From contig JAGMUV010000005.1 of NCBI GenBank assembly GCA_020744425.1, positions 2,294,001 to 2,358,000 of the forward strand: a stretch of 64,000 nucleotides of DNA, written 5' to 3'. Both the position numbers and the translations under genes were made by a program. How positions within the stretch are numbered: the first letter of the stretch is position 1; each line of letters begins with the position of its first letter. This stretch comes from Dactylonectria macrodidyma. Lineage: Eukaryota > Ascomycota > Sordariomycetes > Hypocreales > Nectriaceae. Below the pieces are notes generated by a model. The model saw only the letters and a list, made by a program, of their open reading frames with translations. It ran no database searches and was not told where the DNA came from. Positions 23,502 to 34,440 of the stretch are shown in pieces.

Positions 23502-25113
23502 CTATTGATAAGTTGACTCAAAAGTTCTAGTCCTGGTTTCCGGGGCCTTCGATGGTGGCTGGTTGAATATTGGAGGAGTATCAGTGCGTGGAGCATCATT
23601 CACCAAGCGAGTTTGATCTTCGTTGCACCGTTGGAATATCGCTTGAAGCTCCGTGTGAAGTTTGGCAGCAGTCAAGCGTTCGTTCTTATCAATCTTGAGC
23701 AATCTCGAATCCACAATATCAACGAGATCTTCCCACGCCGTATTTCTGCACCGTGCATCGTCTCGCAAGCATTGAATTGCCTCATCGACTTTAGGGTGTC
23801 TTTCCATAGCGTCTTGCCATGCGATAGCATCGTCTTCAGCACCAGCCTTGAGGCGGTAGTATTCGTACAGCTTTGGATTTCGTGTCGCCTTAAAACTCTC
23901 GAGCGCGCGAGAGTCATAGAGCAACCAGATAACAAATTCCAGGATTAGGCACCCCGTAGACCAGCAGTCATACTTCCGCGACCTCGGTGTGTTGGACTTT
24001 TTGTGATGGTTGGCCTCTGGGGCTTCGTATGCCCGGGTCGAGGCAGTTGTGATAGTGACGCCAATTCTCAAATCTGTGTCTTGCTTATGTTCTCTAGACA
24101 CACCCATATCTGCAATCTTGAGAATGCCGGTGCCATTTTCCACGAAGAGGAAAATATTGGATGGCTTGATGTCCCCATGACGAAAACCAATTCTGTGGAG
24201 TTCTTCAAGAGCATGCGCGAGGCCGACAAGTTGTTCAAGAGACCAAGAGAAGAGGTCTATGGTCCGCTCATTTTGGGATTCTCTGTCCCAGAACTGAGCC
24301 AGGTCTCCACCGCCGGCCCATGGAAATATGATGCAGGGAACCTGGTCGCAGACGGCTAGATATTTGATCAAATGAGCATTATTTATGCTCCTGATCTTCT
24401 CCAGGTTTTTCTTCTCCTTGTTGTAGTCTTCTTCCTTGTTGAACTTTTTGACAGCAACGCGGCCAATATCGAACTCTGATTTGTTTCCCTTCAAGGAAGG
24501 TGAGTAAAGAGTGCAAATAGGGGGAAGGGTACTGACTCACGCTGGAAGGCATGTCGGCGCGGTAGACTGTGCTGAAACCAGGGCTATCAGCCACCTCCTC
24601 GCAATGAGGGAACTGAATAGCGCAGTCCTTGTGGAGATCAATGTCGACGATACCGCCGGCTTCAAAAGTCAACTGATGGGCCAAGACCGTCCACTGCTTT
24701 TCCACAAACAGAGCAATGCCATTCTCACTCCAAGATGGGAAGCTGAACTCTTTCTTCCGACAGCGAGACTGCAAACGGTCGCCGACTTTGTGAAGAGGCA
24801 GCTCGGTATCGGTGAGTCCGTTTTTGCTTAGGTTTTTCACCGAGTCCTCGTTCAGTTTGTCCATGAGTGCGAAGATTGCAAAGACTTTTCTAGCGCGGTA
24901 AACCAATTTCTCGAAACGGCGGTTGCGCCCTGGCCAGCGTAACCGACTCTTCCTCGAGTTCAGCCTCCCTTTGACCTTGTCTACTGTGATTGCTTCGTCT
25001 ATGTTACTAGACGGTATGTACGTCCTGTCAGTGATGGGGCATGTCAGTGTGGCGTCTCTGAGCTCCGCATAGAGATTCGGATCGCTCGGTTTTTGAGGGC
25101 TTCGATTACTCAT
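23502..25113 (-). CDS. Divergent protein kinase with a fungal N-terminal domain (kinase 1)
   Basis: Two exons: 25113-24541 and 24488-23502, phase-0 intron of 52 nt, giving 519 residues from MSNRSPQK. In-frame Met codons also occur at 25125 and 25176. Residues 1-180 form an N-terminal domain also found in the neighbouring kinase 2 (ARKVFAIFALMDKL here, AYKVFAILIMIDKP there). The kinase domain has VAVKK (Lys near 204), the catalytic loop HGDIKPSN (near 295, Gly replacing the Arg of HRD), DMG in place of DFG (near 318) and YEAPE. These changes suggest an unusual but possibly active Ser/Thr kinase. The tail is Pro- and Thr-rich. The gene is divergent from kinase 2, with a 1.6-kb shared upstream region. 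Kinases of this kind often lie near HET or NLR-type genes in fungi. Confidence 0.85.
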
Positions 25114-26728
25114 TGTGAGTTCCATGGCGTGTGACGATAGCGAGAAAGCGATGTGGATGGAATTTTGGATTCGCAATCCTGGCCCCTGGCTGCAAATTTA
25201 TGTTTGCGGGCGGGCGCATGTCTCTCAAACCTCTCGGTTCACGAGGCAGAGCCTCATCGCCGGGCTCTTGTCTCTCATGCACGCGAAGTGTCTCGGCCAT
25301 TGGCCAATGATCGTACAAGGCGTCCATTGAGGACACCCTTCTGATGAGCTATTTGGGTTCAAGTACCATCCACACTCTATGCTGCTCACTCTGAATGTGA
25401 TAAGGCTGGGCTGTGGTGATGTGATAAGCCATGCATGAAGCTGTGATTCAACGCAGACATACCCAATTATGTCTCGTCAGAATTGCTGGGCCAGGGCTGA
25501 TGGTGGCAACCAGTACAGAACCGAGTCACCTGAACCCTGGCATTTCAGCAAGGCAAACAAATCCAGGCAACTTCGCCATGTATTTTGCGAACCAAATCGC
25601 TGTCGAAACCGCTGGCGCACTGGCTCAAGTTCGAGATGCAGATCGCAGCCTAGCACTTGACAATGCTTCAGCTTACAGGTGCTGGGTTTTGCGGCTCCAC
25701 AGTTCTGTGTCACCAGTTCACATGTCCCCCCAATTCTAGATAGAATACTTCGGCACCACAGCAGATTCAGGCTGTATTGGAGGTGGTGGATTGGCCAAGG
25801 ACGGTTGATCCTCGTGAAGCTGCCTCGCCATCTCAAGCTCCCTGACCTACTATGTGTATGTAGAGTTGGAGGGAGCAAAGACGCTACTTCTTTATCATTT
25901 CATTCTTTCTATTAGAATACTGCCCAGAGCTCCCAAGTAAAACCAGGAGCCTTGCCCTGAATTTCTGGATGACATTGAATTTGCTGACCTACTTTTGTTT
26001 CGTGGCTGCGTGACAATTGGGGTTGAATCATGGTCCAGAGGGATGCAGGATAAAGCCACTGAGCCAGAACTTCAGATAATATGTTAGGCAACCTTGGCTA
26101 GTTTGTATCGAGTAATCCGGCTGACAGCGCAGGGTCGAGCCAAATCCCTCATTTTGTTGGTGGTGCTCATTATGCAATCCGACTTCCATCCTTCAACCTC
26201 CATTGCCCTTGGTGTGGATCAAACCACACAAATTGTCACGAGACATCAGTCTGATGGTTGTATGCATGCGTGCAGCCGATGAAAAGCTGGCGCATGAACC
26301 CTGTTTCTCGCGTCCAAGCCACCCATTATTGGCCCTACAGTCCCCGTGTCACCTTGGCAAGGCAACTATGCACGCACTCAAGGTACAAATGAACGTGCAA
26401 TTCAGCCCTCCATAACAGAGCTCAAAGAGGGCTGGCTGTCTTCTTTCCAGTCGACTCCGCGCTCTTTTATGCATGCGTTGTCAAGTGGCGCACATACATG
26501 TGCAGGTTGAAGCGGAGCTGAGAAGTGCGCCAAAATGACTAATGCGTCAGCCGCAGGCTGCTTACGGAGGCGTTATCATGGAACCCGCAGACAATAGTGC
26601 AGACTCACGAGAGGACGTTTCCAGATAAGTTTTGCCGTGTGCCTGGTCTGGGGGTAAGTATTATGAGTACCTGTCTGCAGATAATCAGGCTGCTACTGCT
26701 TAGAGGCACACAGTCCTGAAGTTCAGAG
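25114..26728. other. Shared upstream region of two divergent kinase genes
   Basis: 1.6 kb between two head-to-head kinase genes. No open frame with motif support and no RNA gene seen. Confidence 0.5.
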
Positions 26729-29416
26729 ATGGCTCGTTACCCTTGGCTTTGTTCTTGGCTTTGCGTATGTTTGTTCCGAGAACAAGAAAATAGGCCAGCC
26801 ACACCAACAGACGATCTTGAAGTACGCCAAAGCTTTACGCGAGACTCAACAGCACCTATAAGCCAGTCTACCCCGAACGAAAGCGGTCAAACACCAGAAG
26901 AGCATCGAGTACCGATCTCGCCAACCCTGTCGTTTGGATCTACCGTGGGGTCAAGAAGAAAAAGGAGTACTGGAACTTCCACGAGAAGCGGCAGCCAGTC
27001 TAGCGATATCGTTGATATGGCTAGTGTTCTCAGAATGAAGATGAAAGCCGATATCATGTGCTCTAATGTCGAGGAGCAGAAATTTGTCCCCGAGACTCAG
27101 CTGAGAGCCCTGCTAAACAGGGCAGATGTGGAGGCCACTCTTCAAAAGTGCAAGCCGCTACGAAACCCTGCAACAATTCCAGAACTGGCCGAATTCATAA
27201 TCACAAAGGCATACAAGGTTTTCGCGATTCTAATTATGATTGACAAACCTCATCTGATCGGTCAGTTCTACGGCAAAAATTTCTCTCAAGAAATGCTTCC
27301 CGTTAGAGAGCCGTCAGCAATTGGAAAGGGCATCTGGAAGCTTGAACCGTACAACAATGACAATCATAGCCATACATTCTTTTGCAGAGAGGATTCCTGG
27401 TGGACGGATGTTACCGCCGACCACTTCTTTTCCCAGCAATGGGCGTTCACAGCTCCCAAATTTGTCACGGACCAGTTCAGATATGAATTTGAGATGAAGA
27501 GGCACCTTCCCTTTACAAACCTCGAGAAGAAGGGCCAAGGAAATTCTGCTTACAGCTGGGTCGAGGAGAGGAGCGTTCATGTCGACCACATTGAGTCTCG
27601 ACCGGACCAAGTGAGTAATCCCAGCCAAAGTTCAACCCAGCTCAAGCACAAAGCTAACAAAACGTCAGAAACTTGCCCTGGATACGAACGGAAATCCTCG
27701 AGTGGCTCTCAAGACGTTGAAGAACACAGACAAGAACTTTGCGGAACAAGAGGCTGCCGTGCTTGAGACGATGAGGGGACTCAAAAGTGAACATTTGATC
27801 AAGGCCATCGCCTATTATAAACAAGGGAAGAGTCATTGTTTCATGTTTCCTTGGGCTGAGCAAGGAAACCTCTGGGAGTTCTGGATGAACAAACAGAACA
27901 CCCCGAATACGAGTCGATCTTGCCTCACATGGGTATTCACACAGCTCACAGGGCTTGCTCTCGCCATCGAGGAGCTGCACACGCCAACTCAGTCACGAGG
28001 CGGCTGTCGCCATGGCGACTTGAAACCGGAAAATATCCTTTGCTTCCAATCAGGAGTTCATCAAGATTACGAGTCGCTATCTAGTGTTAGACTGGTCATC
28101 ACCGACGTTGGGCTGGCCAAGGTCCATGACCAAGTGACCAAGCGACGCGCCGCAACTGCGACTACAGTGTCGACCGAGAGGTACGCAGCCCCAGAGATGA
28201 AGACCAATCCTAATGGAAGGTTATCGCGTCGGTTTGATATTTGGTCCATGGGGTGCATTTTCCTGGAGTTCGCCATCTGGATTCTCTATGGGGCCGCCGA
28301 ACTCGAACAATGCACCAAGGATCTGAAAAACACTTTCTTCCAGATCAAGGCAAACGGTGAGGAGACCAGTAACGGAGGTCCAAACTCAACAACAAACGAA
28401 ATCCAGGTCAAGTCTGCTGAAGTTCATCCTACAGTCCAAGGGTGGGTGTCATATATCAGAAAGGACTGGCGTTGCTCCAGGGGGACTGTTCTGAGACGCC
28501 TGGTTGAGCTCATTGTTGATAGGCTCCTGATCGAGAAGGTCGAGGATTTCAACATGGAAGGTAGCGACAAGGACTCCAGTTCATCTCCTACAATACCGAT
28601 CTTAGCCGGCATGGCGCGGACGGAGACCTGGCCGAAAGATGATCTTCCCGCGGCCGATGTTTTGGCATCGCGGGAATATCGCAGCTACGCTCCAGAAATG
28701 AGACAGAAATTGTCAGAAATCCTTGAGGGCTTGAAGAGTGGAAAGATCGAGCCGACAGGGAAGAGGCCGTCAAACGAGACACCTATACCGAAAGGACCAT
28801 CACATCTACGATCGACGACACAAAATGGGCTACTCACTGTTCCTACCACTAATCGGGTAGGATAACTGGTGCCTGCGCGGCTTATGGAGTTGCGTGCTAA
28901 CTCTAAATCCTATATCTCAGAATGTGAGTCTCCTAGCAAACACCTGACGAAATGTTCCCGAACACTAATATGAACGTGGAAGGAAGTAAGTTCGACCTCA
29001 TGGCGGCAGTCTCCTAGTGAATGGGGCCAAATTTCTAACCCTTTTCCATAGTACGTAAGTACTCAACACTGGATATTGTGAACACGTCAAGGAAATAAGT
29101 AGACTAATATCGCTTCCATCTCTCCGTTGCGACCGAACAGAGAGTGAGTCGATCTAGTGATGTCTCTGCTATCTGCAAACCCGAATTTTACTAATTAGCG
29201 TTCTTCGCAAGTTTGTGAGTATCCGCTGAGATGATTCAAGATTAGCATCTAATTCACCCTTTCAGACCGTAGGTTCATCATCATGTTTATTCTATCCTAT
29301 TACTCCAAGTCGAGGACTGGTAAAGGGTAGGCTCAAACTGACATCCCGCTTTCCTCCCACAGCCGGTACGGAATGTCATGTCTATTTCCCGTGAGACACG
29401 GCTCAAACCTTTATAG
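26729..29416 (+). CDS. Divergent protein kinase ending in a chain of 3-nt exons (kinase 2)
   Basis: Main exons 26729-27610 and 27669-28856 are joined by a phase-0 intron at the same place as in kinase 1. Six 3-nt exons and a last exon 29363-29416 follow, giving about 713 residues. The order is a Ser/Thr-rich N-terminus to about 95, the shared N-terminal domain (about 100-290), then the kinase domain: VALKTL (Lys near 309), CRHGDLKPEN (HGD near 409 for HRD), ITDVGLA (DVG for DFG, near 440) and APEM. There is no clear glycine-rich loop. Beyond the kinase lies a charged region, then NR-N-E-Y-R-F-T from the micro-exons and PVRNVMSISRETRLKPL. If the first small intron is not removed, translation ends two residues later (VG-stop). 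The true start may lie at a later Met. The next gene begins only 84 nt downstream. Confidence 0.82.
28857..29362 (+). other. Tandem array of seven introns separated by six 3-nt micro-exons
   Basis: Introns read 28857-28920, 28924-28982, 28986-29051, 29055-29140, 29144-29211, 29215-29265 and 29269-29362. The micro-exons between them are AAT, GAA, TAC, AGA, TTT and ACC. Donors are GTAGGA, GTGAGT, GTAAGT, GTAAGT, GTGAGT, GTGAGT and GTAGGT. Branch points GCTAAC, ACTAAT, TCTAAC, ACTAAT, ACTAAT, TCTAAT and a weaker ACTGAC lie before CAG, AAG, TAG, CAG, AAG, CAG and CAG. All seven introns are phase 0, so each micro-exon is one whole codon (N, E, Y, R, F, T). Any of them can be skipped without shifting the frame, and removing the whole 506 nt as one intron also keeps it. 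Confidence 0.8.
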
Positions 29417-29500
29417 TTAAACGACAACTGGGACTATACCCCCGATGATGCAATAGCGAAAAGCTTTTCATATGTTGATTCTTTCACATCACCACCAAAG

Positions 29501-31390
29501 ATGAATCTCTGCAGCCGATGTCGTGACCTGGAGCTTTGGTCCCTTGAGTGCCAATTTACAGACTCACCAGAAGATCTACATAGAAAGGCCAGGAAGGACG
29601 GATGTGCACTTTGTCAGCTTCTATTGCACTGCATCCGAGGCCGAGCAGTCAATCTCCGACATTTGGTCAAATTCGCCCGTGTCGGATCTTATCTGACAAT
29701 TGACGACGGCCGTGAGCAACCAGTAACCAATTTCTACAAGATTCCAGGTTTGTGGTGTTTCCGTCAGCACGGCGCACTCTGACAAGTGTTTATATACAGG
29801 ACCACAAATTCGCTCCTTACAGAACATCCAGATGGGCTTCCCAAAACTGGCAGACCCTGGCAGTGTAGCCCATTTCAGAATACTAAGAGAATGGCTCAGC
29901 AGCTGTAACAATACGCACGAATGTTTCCCAGCATACGTTGACTTCGTCCCAACACGGCTCCTTGACGTTAGCGACAATGACTCCGGAACGGTCAAGCTCT
30001 TAGATAGTGAGTGCGACCACGTTAAAACGGAGAGATACGTTGCTCTATCCCACCGTTGGGGGTCTCCCGAGCATCATGCCAAACTTTGCACATTCAAATC
30101 CAATATCGATACCTTCAAACGCGGAATTGAAGTGTCAGCTCTCCCGAAGACATTCCAGGATGCCGTTTGCGTGACCCGCGGTCTCGGCTTATGCCGCCTG
30201 TGGATTGACTCAATTTGCATCGTTCAGGATGATCCCAACGACTGGGACACCGAGTCCAAGCTCATGGAGCGCGTCTTCAGTTCGGCGTATTGCACCATCG
30301 CTGCCAGCTGCGCCTCCGGCAGCAGCGATGGGTTTCTCAAGCCGCGGCTTAAGAGACAGTGCGTTCCGATGCAAGTTCACACTGACACCGATACGACCTA
30401 CTACGTTTGTGAGGCCATCGATGACTTCCACAGCCATGTAGACCAAAGTGAGCTCAACCAGAGGGGCTGGGTCATGCAAGAGCGAGCCCTGTCCCGTCGT
30501 ACAATCTACTTTACGGAGACTCAGTCATATTGGGAATGCGGCGGAGGCGTGCGGTGTGAGACCATGACCAAAATGAAAAAGTATGCACACCCTTAATCCC
30601 CCATAATTATCATTAGCCTCAAATACTAATTCAAACCCTCGTCTATTCCAGCCGCAAAGCCTCTTTCCTCGGGGACTCAGACTTTCCTCGTTCAGCTGAC
30701 AAGTATGTCAAGGGAATGAAGATCGAGCTCTTCCAGGACCTCTACGAGCGGTACTCCAAGCTGGCTCTCTCATATGCCTCCGACCGGTCCATCGCCATCA
30801 AGGGGCTCGAGACTAGACTTCTCCAAACCTTCGACACGACAGGCGGATATGGAGTTTTCGACATTTACTTGCACCGATGTCTACTCTGGCAGCGAGCTAG
30901 CGACAGCTTGAAGCGCATCACTTCAACTCGCGGTAGCTTAGTCCCTTCTTGGTCTTGGATGGCCTACGATGGTGCGATTTGTTATTTGCCCGTTCCTTTT
31001 GGAAAGGCTTCATGGCGCGATGAGATCAAGTCACCTTTCACCAAAGCATCGCGACGGAGCGTTTTGGGCAAGAAACAACATGATGACCGTGGTGCCAGCG
31101 GGCATATTCTTGAGTTAGAGGCGCCGGTTTGGAATCTTGTTAGTGCGCCAGCTGGATCGATCATATTGGACTCACTCGACCACACCTCCATTCAGCCCAC
31201 GAAGTGCGTTGTTGTGGGCAAGAGTAAGGCAGAGTCTACGGGCGAACTCTACTGGGTTTTGCTGGTCCATTGTGTCAAGGACGATGGCGACGGCGCGTAC
31301 AGCCAAGTATACGAGAGGATCGGAGTTGGTGTTCTGGAACGACGCGATATTGCTTTACATGAATCGGGGAAAAGAATCAGGTTATGTTGA
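29501..31390 (+). CDS. HET-domain protein (588 aa)
   Basis: Heterokaryon-incompatibility protein. Exons read 29501-29747, 29800-30580 and 30652-31390. The N-terminus MNLCSRCRDLELWS, followed by GCALCQLLL, is the cysteine-paired opening common to many HET proteins. HET motifs are YVALSHRWG, LCRLWIDSICIVQDDPNDW, RVFSSAYCTIAASCA and LNQRGWVMQERALSRRTIYF, followed by a typical C-terminal half with PSWSWMAYDG. All core residues are present and no lesions are seen. It begins 84 nt after the stop of kinase 2, with little room for a separate terminator and promoter, so the two may be transcribed or even spliced together. Members act in non-self recognition and cell death. Confidence 0.92.
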
Positions 31391-31903
31391 TGGCAACAGT
31401 CTTAGTATGCTTAAATAGCTACTTTTGACGCTAAAACGAGTGAACTAAAATTTTAATTAACCGTTTTTAAGCGCATCCGAATACAATAATTAAAATATTT
31501 ATTTCCTTATTCAGGTACTATATTACGCTTATGTTAATCCCCATTTTATCTAAATTGGATACGTATTAGATCTCAGCATCATAGTCCTGAGTCTCAGTAG
31601 AAGAAATGAGACTACATGGAAACTTTTAGCCCGAAAGCTGTACGTATGTTGCGCGTTCCACTCGACACATTTTGCCACGCAGTATTTCAGCAGCTATAGC
31701 CACTATGAAGCACATCACGATCTAATTGGAACGAGAGAAGCAGAATCGCCCATGATCGTGTACTTATATATAATTCTGATTCCCAAGAGCTGCGAATAAA
31801 CACCATGGGCAATAACTTCTGATAAATGGGAGACCCGTGCCTTAACTAGTTGAAGCATGGGGCTCATAGATGATGATTTCAAAAAACGATTCCAACCCAG
31901 TAA
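31391..31903. other. AT-rich intergenic region before the tRNA gene
   Basis: AT-rich, especially 31430-31560. No coding signal seen. Confidence 0.5.
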
Positions 31904-32028
31904 AGCAATTTGGCGCAGTGGAAGCGCGGTATGTTTACCTCATCAACCACTAAAAAATGAGCTATCACTAACTCATCCCAGCCGGGCTCATAACCCGGAG
32001 GTCGCACGATCGAAACGTGCAATTGCTA
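31904..32028 (+). tRNA. Initiator tRNA-Met (CAT) with a 53-nt insert between positions 26 and 27
   Basis: Removing 31929-31981 leaves a complete cloverleaf. The acceptor stem is AGCAATT/AATTGCT, the D arm GCGC-AGTGGAA-GCGC, the anticodon arm CCGGG-CTCATAA-CCCGG with anticodon CAT, the variable loop AGGTC, the T arm GCACG-ATCGAAA-CGTGC, and the discriminator A. It carries the eukaryotic initiator marks: A1:U72, three G:C pairs at the base of the anticodon stem, and an AUCGAAA loop in place of TYCG. The stems pair perfectly although the acceptor and T stems differ from the initiator tRNAs I remember. No intron is present at the standard 37/38 site. Confidence 0.82.
31929..31981 (+). other. Spliceosomal-looking intron inside the initiator tRNA gene
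   Basis: The insert begins GTATGT, contains CACTAAC 19 nt before its end and ends CCCAG, matching the fungal pre-mRNA intron consensus in sequence and length (53 nt). It lies between the D arm and the anticodon stem, not one base after the anticodon where nuclear tRNA introns occur. Internally, CTCAT (31941-31945) can pair with ATGAG (31957-31961), and CTCATC occurs twice. Confidence 0.7.
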
Positions 32029-32054
32029 TCTCATCTCACATTTGTGAGCGTTTC

Positions 32055-32060
32055 TTTTTT
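32055..32060 (+). terminator. RNA polymerase III terminator of the tRNA gene
   Basis: A T6 run lies 27 nt after the discriminator base, with two further T runs (T6 at 32065, T8 at 32074) as back-up. Confidence 0.6.
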
Positions 32061-32818
32061 GCCATTTTTTCAATTTTTTTTCTTTCATGTAACTACGTTC
32101 ATCTCTAGTTTTTGTGACGTCAAGCGCGTTGAGTTCACGCCTCGGCGTGCTGGTATTCGTAACCCATAAAAGACATGAATTAGAATTCCGATTCAGCACT
32201 AGCAATCACAGCTGTCTCACTCGGTATTGAGACTTGGCAATACTAACCGATGGCTTCATGATCAGCTATTGCTCAATAACACTGCCTTCCAAAGAGACAG
32301 ATACTCGCACAAGAAGGACACAGTTGGCACTCAACCTAACGTCCGGTCCCAAAAAACCTTTCGCATTCTTGAGCCAGTTGTGTGGAAACAGGTTTTGGTT
32401 TAAAACTCCCGGGCCCCAATCTGTCGCCAAGCGAGAGCAAAAAAATCACGACCCACGGGCTGTCACCTTTAGGCTATTTGTGAGGGTCGATCCATGATCA
32501 GTGTCTCCCCAAATCTTGCACAAGGTATTGGTGTCAAACCCAATTATTTGGTCCCATTTCTAGTCATGAGAAGCTTAATTACCCTAGAACACAACCATTT
32601 CTACCTAAGTGGAGTAGATCGCGGTTATTTGAAGACTAAAGATGAGTGTGTGATGGCGTGCTGAGGGGACTCCGCATCTCGGAGGGCAGGTCGAGGAACG
32701 TTACGATGCCCATCAACATCTATGAAATGTACCAGAATTCTTTACCTAAAATACTCCGCATTCTACATCAAGTACCGGATCAAGCAAATACTCTTTAACA
32801 ATCAGAACACACGTCACA
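32061..32818. other. Intergenic region
   Basis: Upstream region of the flavin monooxygenase gene. No gene seen. Confidence 0.45.
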
Positions 32819-34440
32819 ATGAGCAATGACTACACAACACAGTCGTCCAAGAAATGGATTCTCAACGCTTTCTTCATGAGTAATCCTGCTTTTGTAGCAC
32901 CCGGTATTTAGTTCGCATTATCTGTTACATCCCGATTTTTGCCTTGTCTCAAGTTCGTCTTTGGGCTGACACCAGTTCACGCAGGGCTATGGAGACATCC
33001 TCGCAACCAAAATAAACGCTACAATGATATTAGCTATTGGATTGAGTTGGCCAAGATCCTGGAGGGAAACTTCCACGCTTTATTTCTAGCCGATGTTCTT
33101 GGTCCTTATGATGTGTACAAAGGACCTAGAAATATCAAACCAACCCTGCCAGGCGCAGCCCAATTTCCTGTCTCGGATCCATCGTGAGTAACAAGCTCGT
33201 AATAACAACACACTAGAGCGCATCATTAACAAATCTCCTAAAGATTGCCCATTGCCGCGATGGCTTCTGTGACAAAGACTCTTTCTTTCGGTCTTACAGC
33301 CTCCACAACATACGAGAAGCCATACTTGTTGGCGCGAAAATTTGCTACCCTCGACCACCTCACAAATGGCCGCATCGCGTGGAATATTGTGACGAGCTAC
33401 CTCGAAAGCGCAGCTAGGAGTATGGGTCTTAAGGAACAGATACCGCACGATGAAAGATATGCCATTGCGGAGGAATTTTTGGAGGTTGTCTACAAGCTTC
33501 TCGAGGGCTCATGGAGGGATGACGCCGTTGTTGTTGACGAAGTCAGCAAACAGTATACCCATCCTGACCGGGTGAGGAATATTGAACACGAAGGGTAAGA
33601 AATTGCTATTCATTCAAGTGAAACTGTGGACTAATTCAAGATAGGAAATTCTTCCAAGTGGTAGGCCCGTCGCTGGTAGAGCCGTCGAGGCAGCGAACCC
33701 CTTTCATATTCCAAGCCGGGGCAAGCAAGGCGGGCAAGGCGTTTGCTGCGAAGCATGCGGAAGCCATTTTTCTACCTGGAATGGAATTCTCGACTGTACG
33801 ACGAACGGTCGACGAGTTGCGACGGCTAGCGGTCGAGCAAGGCCGTGACCCGAGAGGTCTCAAGCTCATTGCAGGAATACATATCGTACTTGCCGAGACA
33901 GACGAGTTAGCCCAGAAGAAGTACGAAGAGTATCTTTCCTTTGCTGACTTAGAGGGGTCGCTTGCTCTGTTTGGAGGTTGGACTGGCACCGACCTCGGCG
34001 GCTTCGCCGACGACGACGATTTGAAGTTCACTGGGCCACCAGCGATGCAGAGCATGGTTGAGAACTGGAGCGCGACGATTCCAGGAAGTCAAAACATCAA
34101 ATGGACTAAAGCCCGCGTTGCACAAGAACTCGCTCTAGGGGGTCCTCACGCGCGAGCAGTAGGAACAGCTAAAACTGTTGCTGATGTTTTGGAGAGTTGG
34201 ATCCGGGAGACCGATATTGATGGCTTCAACATCTCATACGCCATTACTCCAGGCGATTTTGAAGATCACGCCAAATACCTGGTACCGGAACTGAAAGCTA
34301 GAGGGGTGTTTTGGGATGCAGTTCCAGCAGAGGGTCGAACCACGCGAGAGAACTATCTTGGCGTCGACTTTGCGCCTGGAGGCAGACTTAGTAGCGATCA
34401 CCCTGGATCTCGATACAAGTGGCCGGCTAGCGATACATAG
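32819..34440 (+). CDS. Luciferase-like flavin-dependent monooxygenase (NtaA/SnaA/DszA-type)
   Basis: Two-component FMNH2-dependent monooxygenase of the bacterial-luciferase superfamily, whose members oxidise xenobiotics, chelators or sulfur compounds. Exons read 32819-32903, 32985-33183, 33244-33594 and 33645-34440, giving 476 residues, normal length. Signatures in order are KKWILNAFFM, GLWRHPRNQNKRYNDISYWIE, FLADVLGPYDVYKGPRN, GLTASTTYEKPYLLARKFATLDHLTNGR, WNIVTSYLESAAR, then PFIFQAGASKAGKAFAAKHAEA. The last block ends in the DGFNISYAITPGDFEDHAKYLVPEL segment. The substrate is not predictable. The family is common in fungi and probably derives from bacteria. The two plus-strand genes that follow (transporter, regulator) suggest an uptake-and-degradation unit. 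Confidence 0.92.

Noticed and set aside
28862..29416. Explaining the region after the kinase as ordinary non-coding 3' sequence
   Set aside because: The successive AG-NNN-GT units with complete intron signals and constant phase are not compatible with random sequence.
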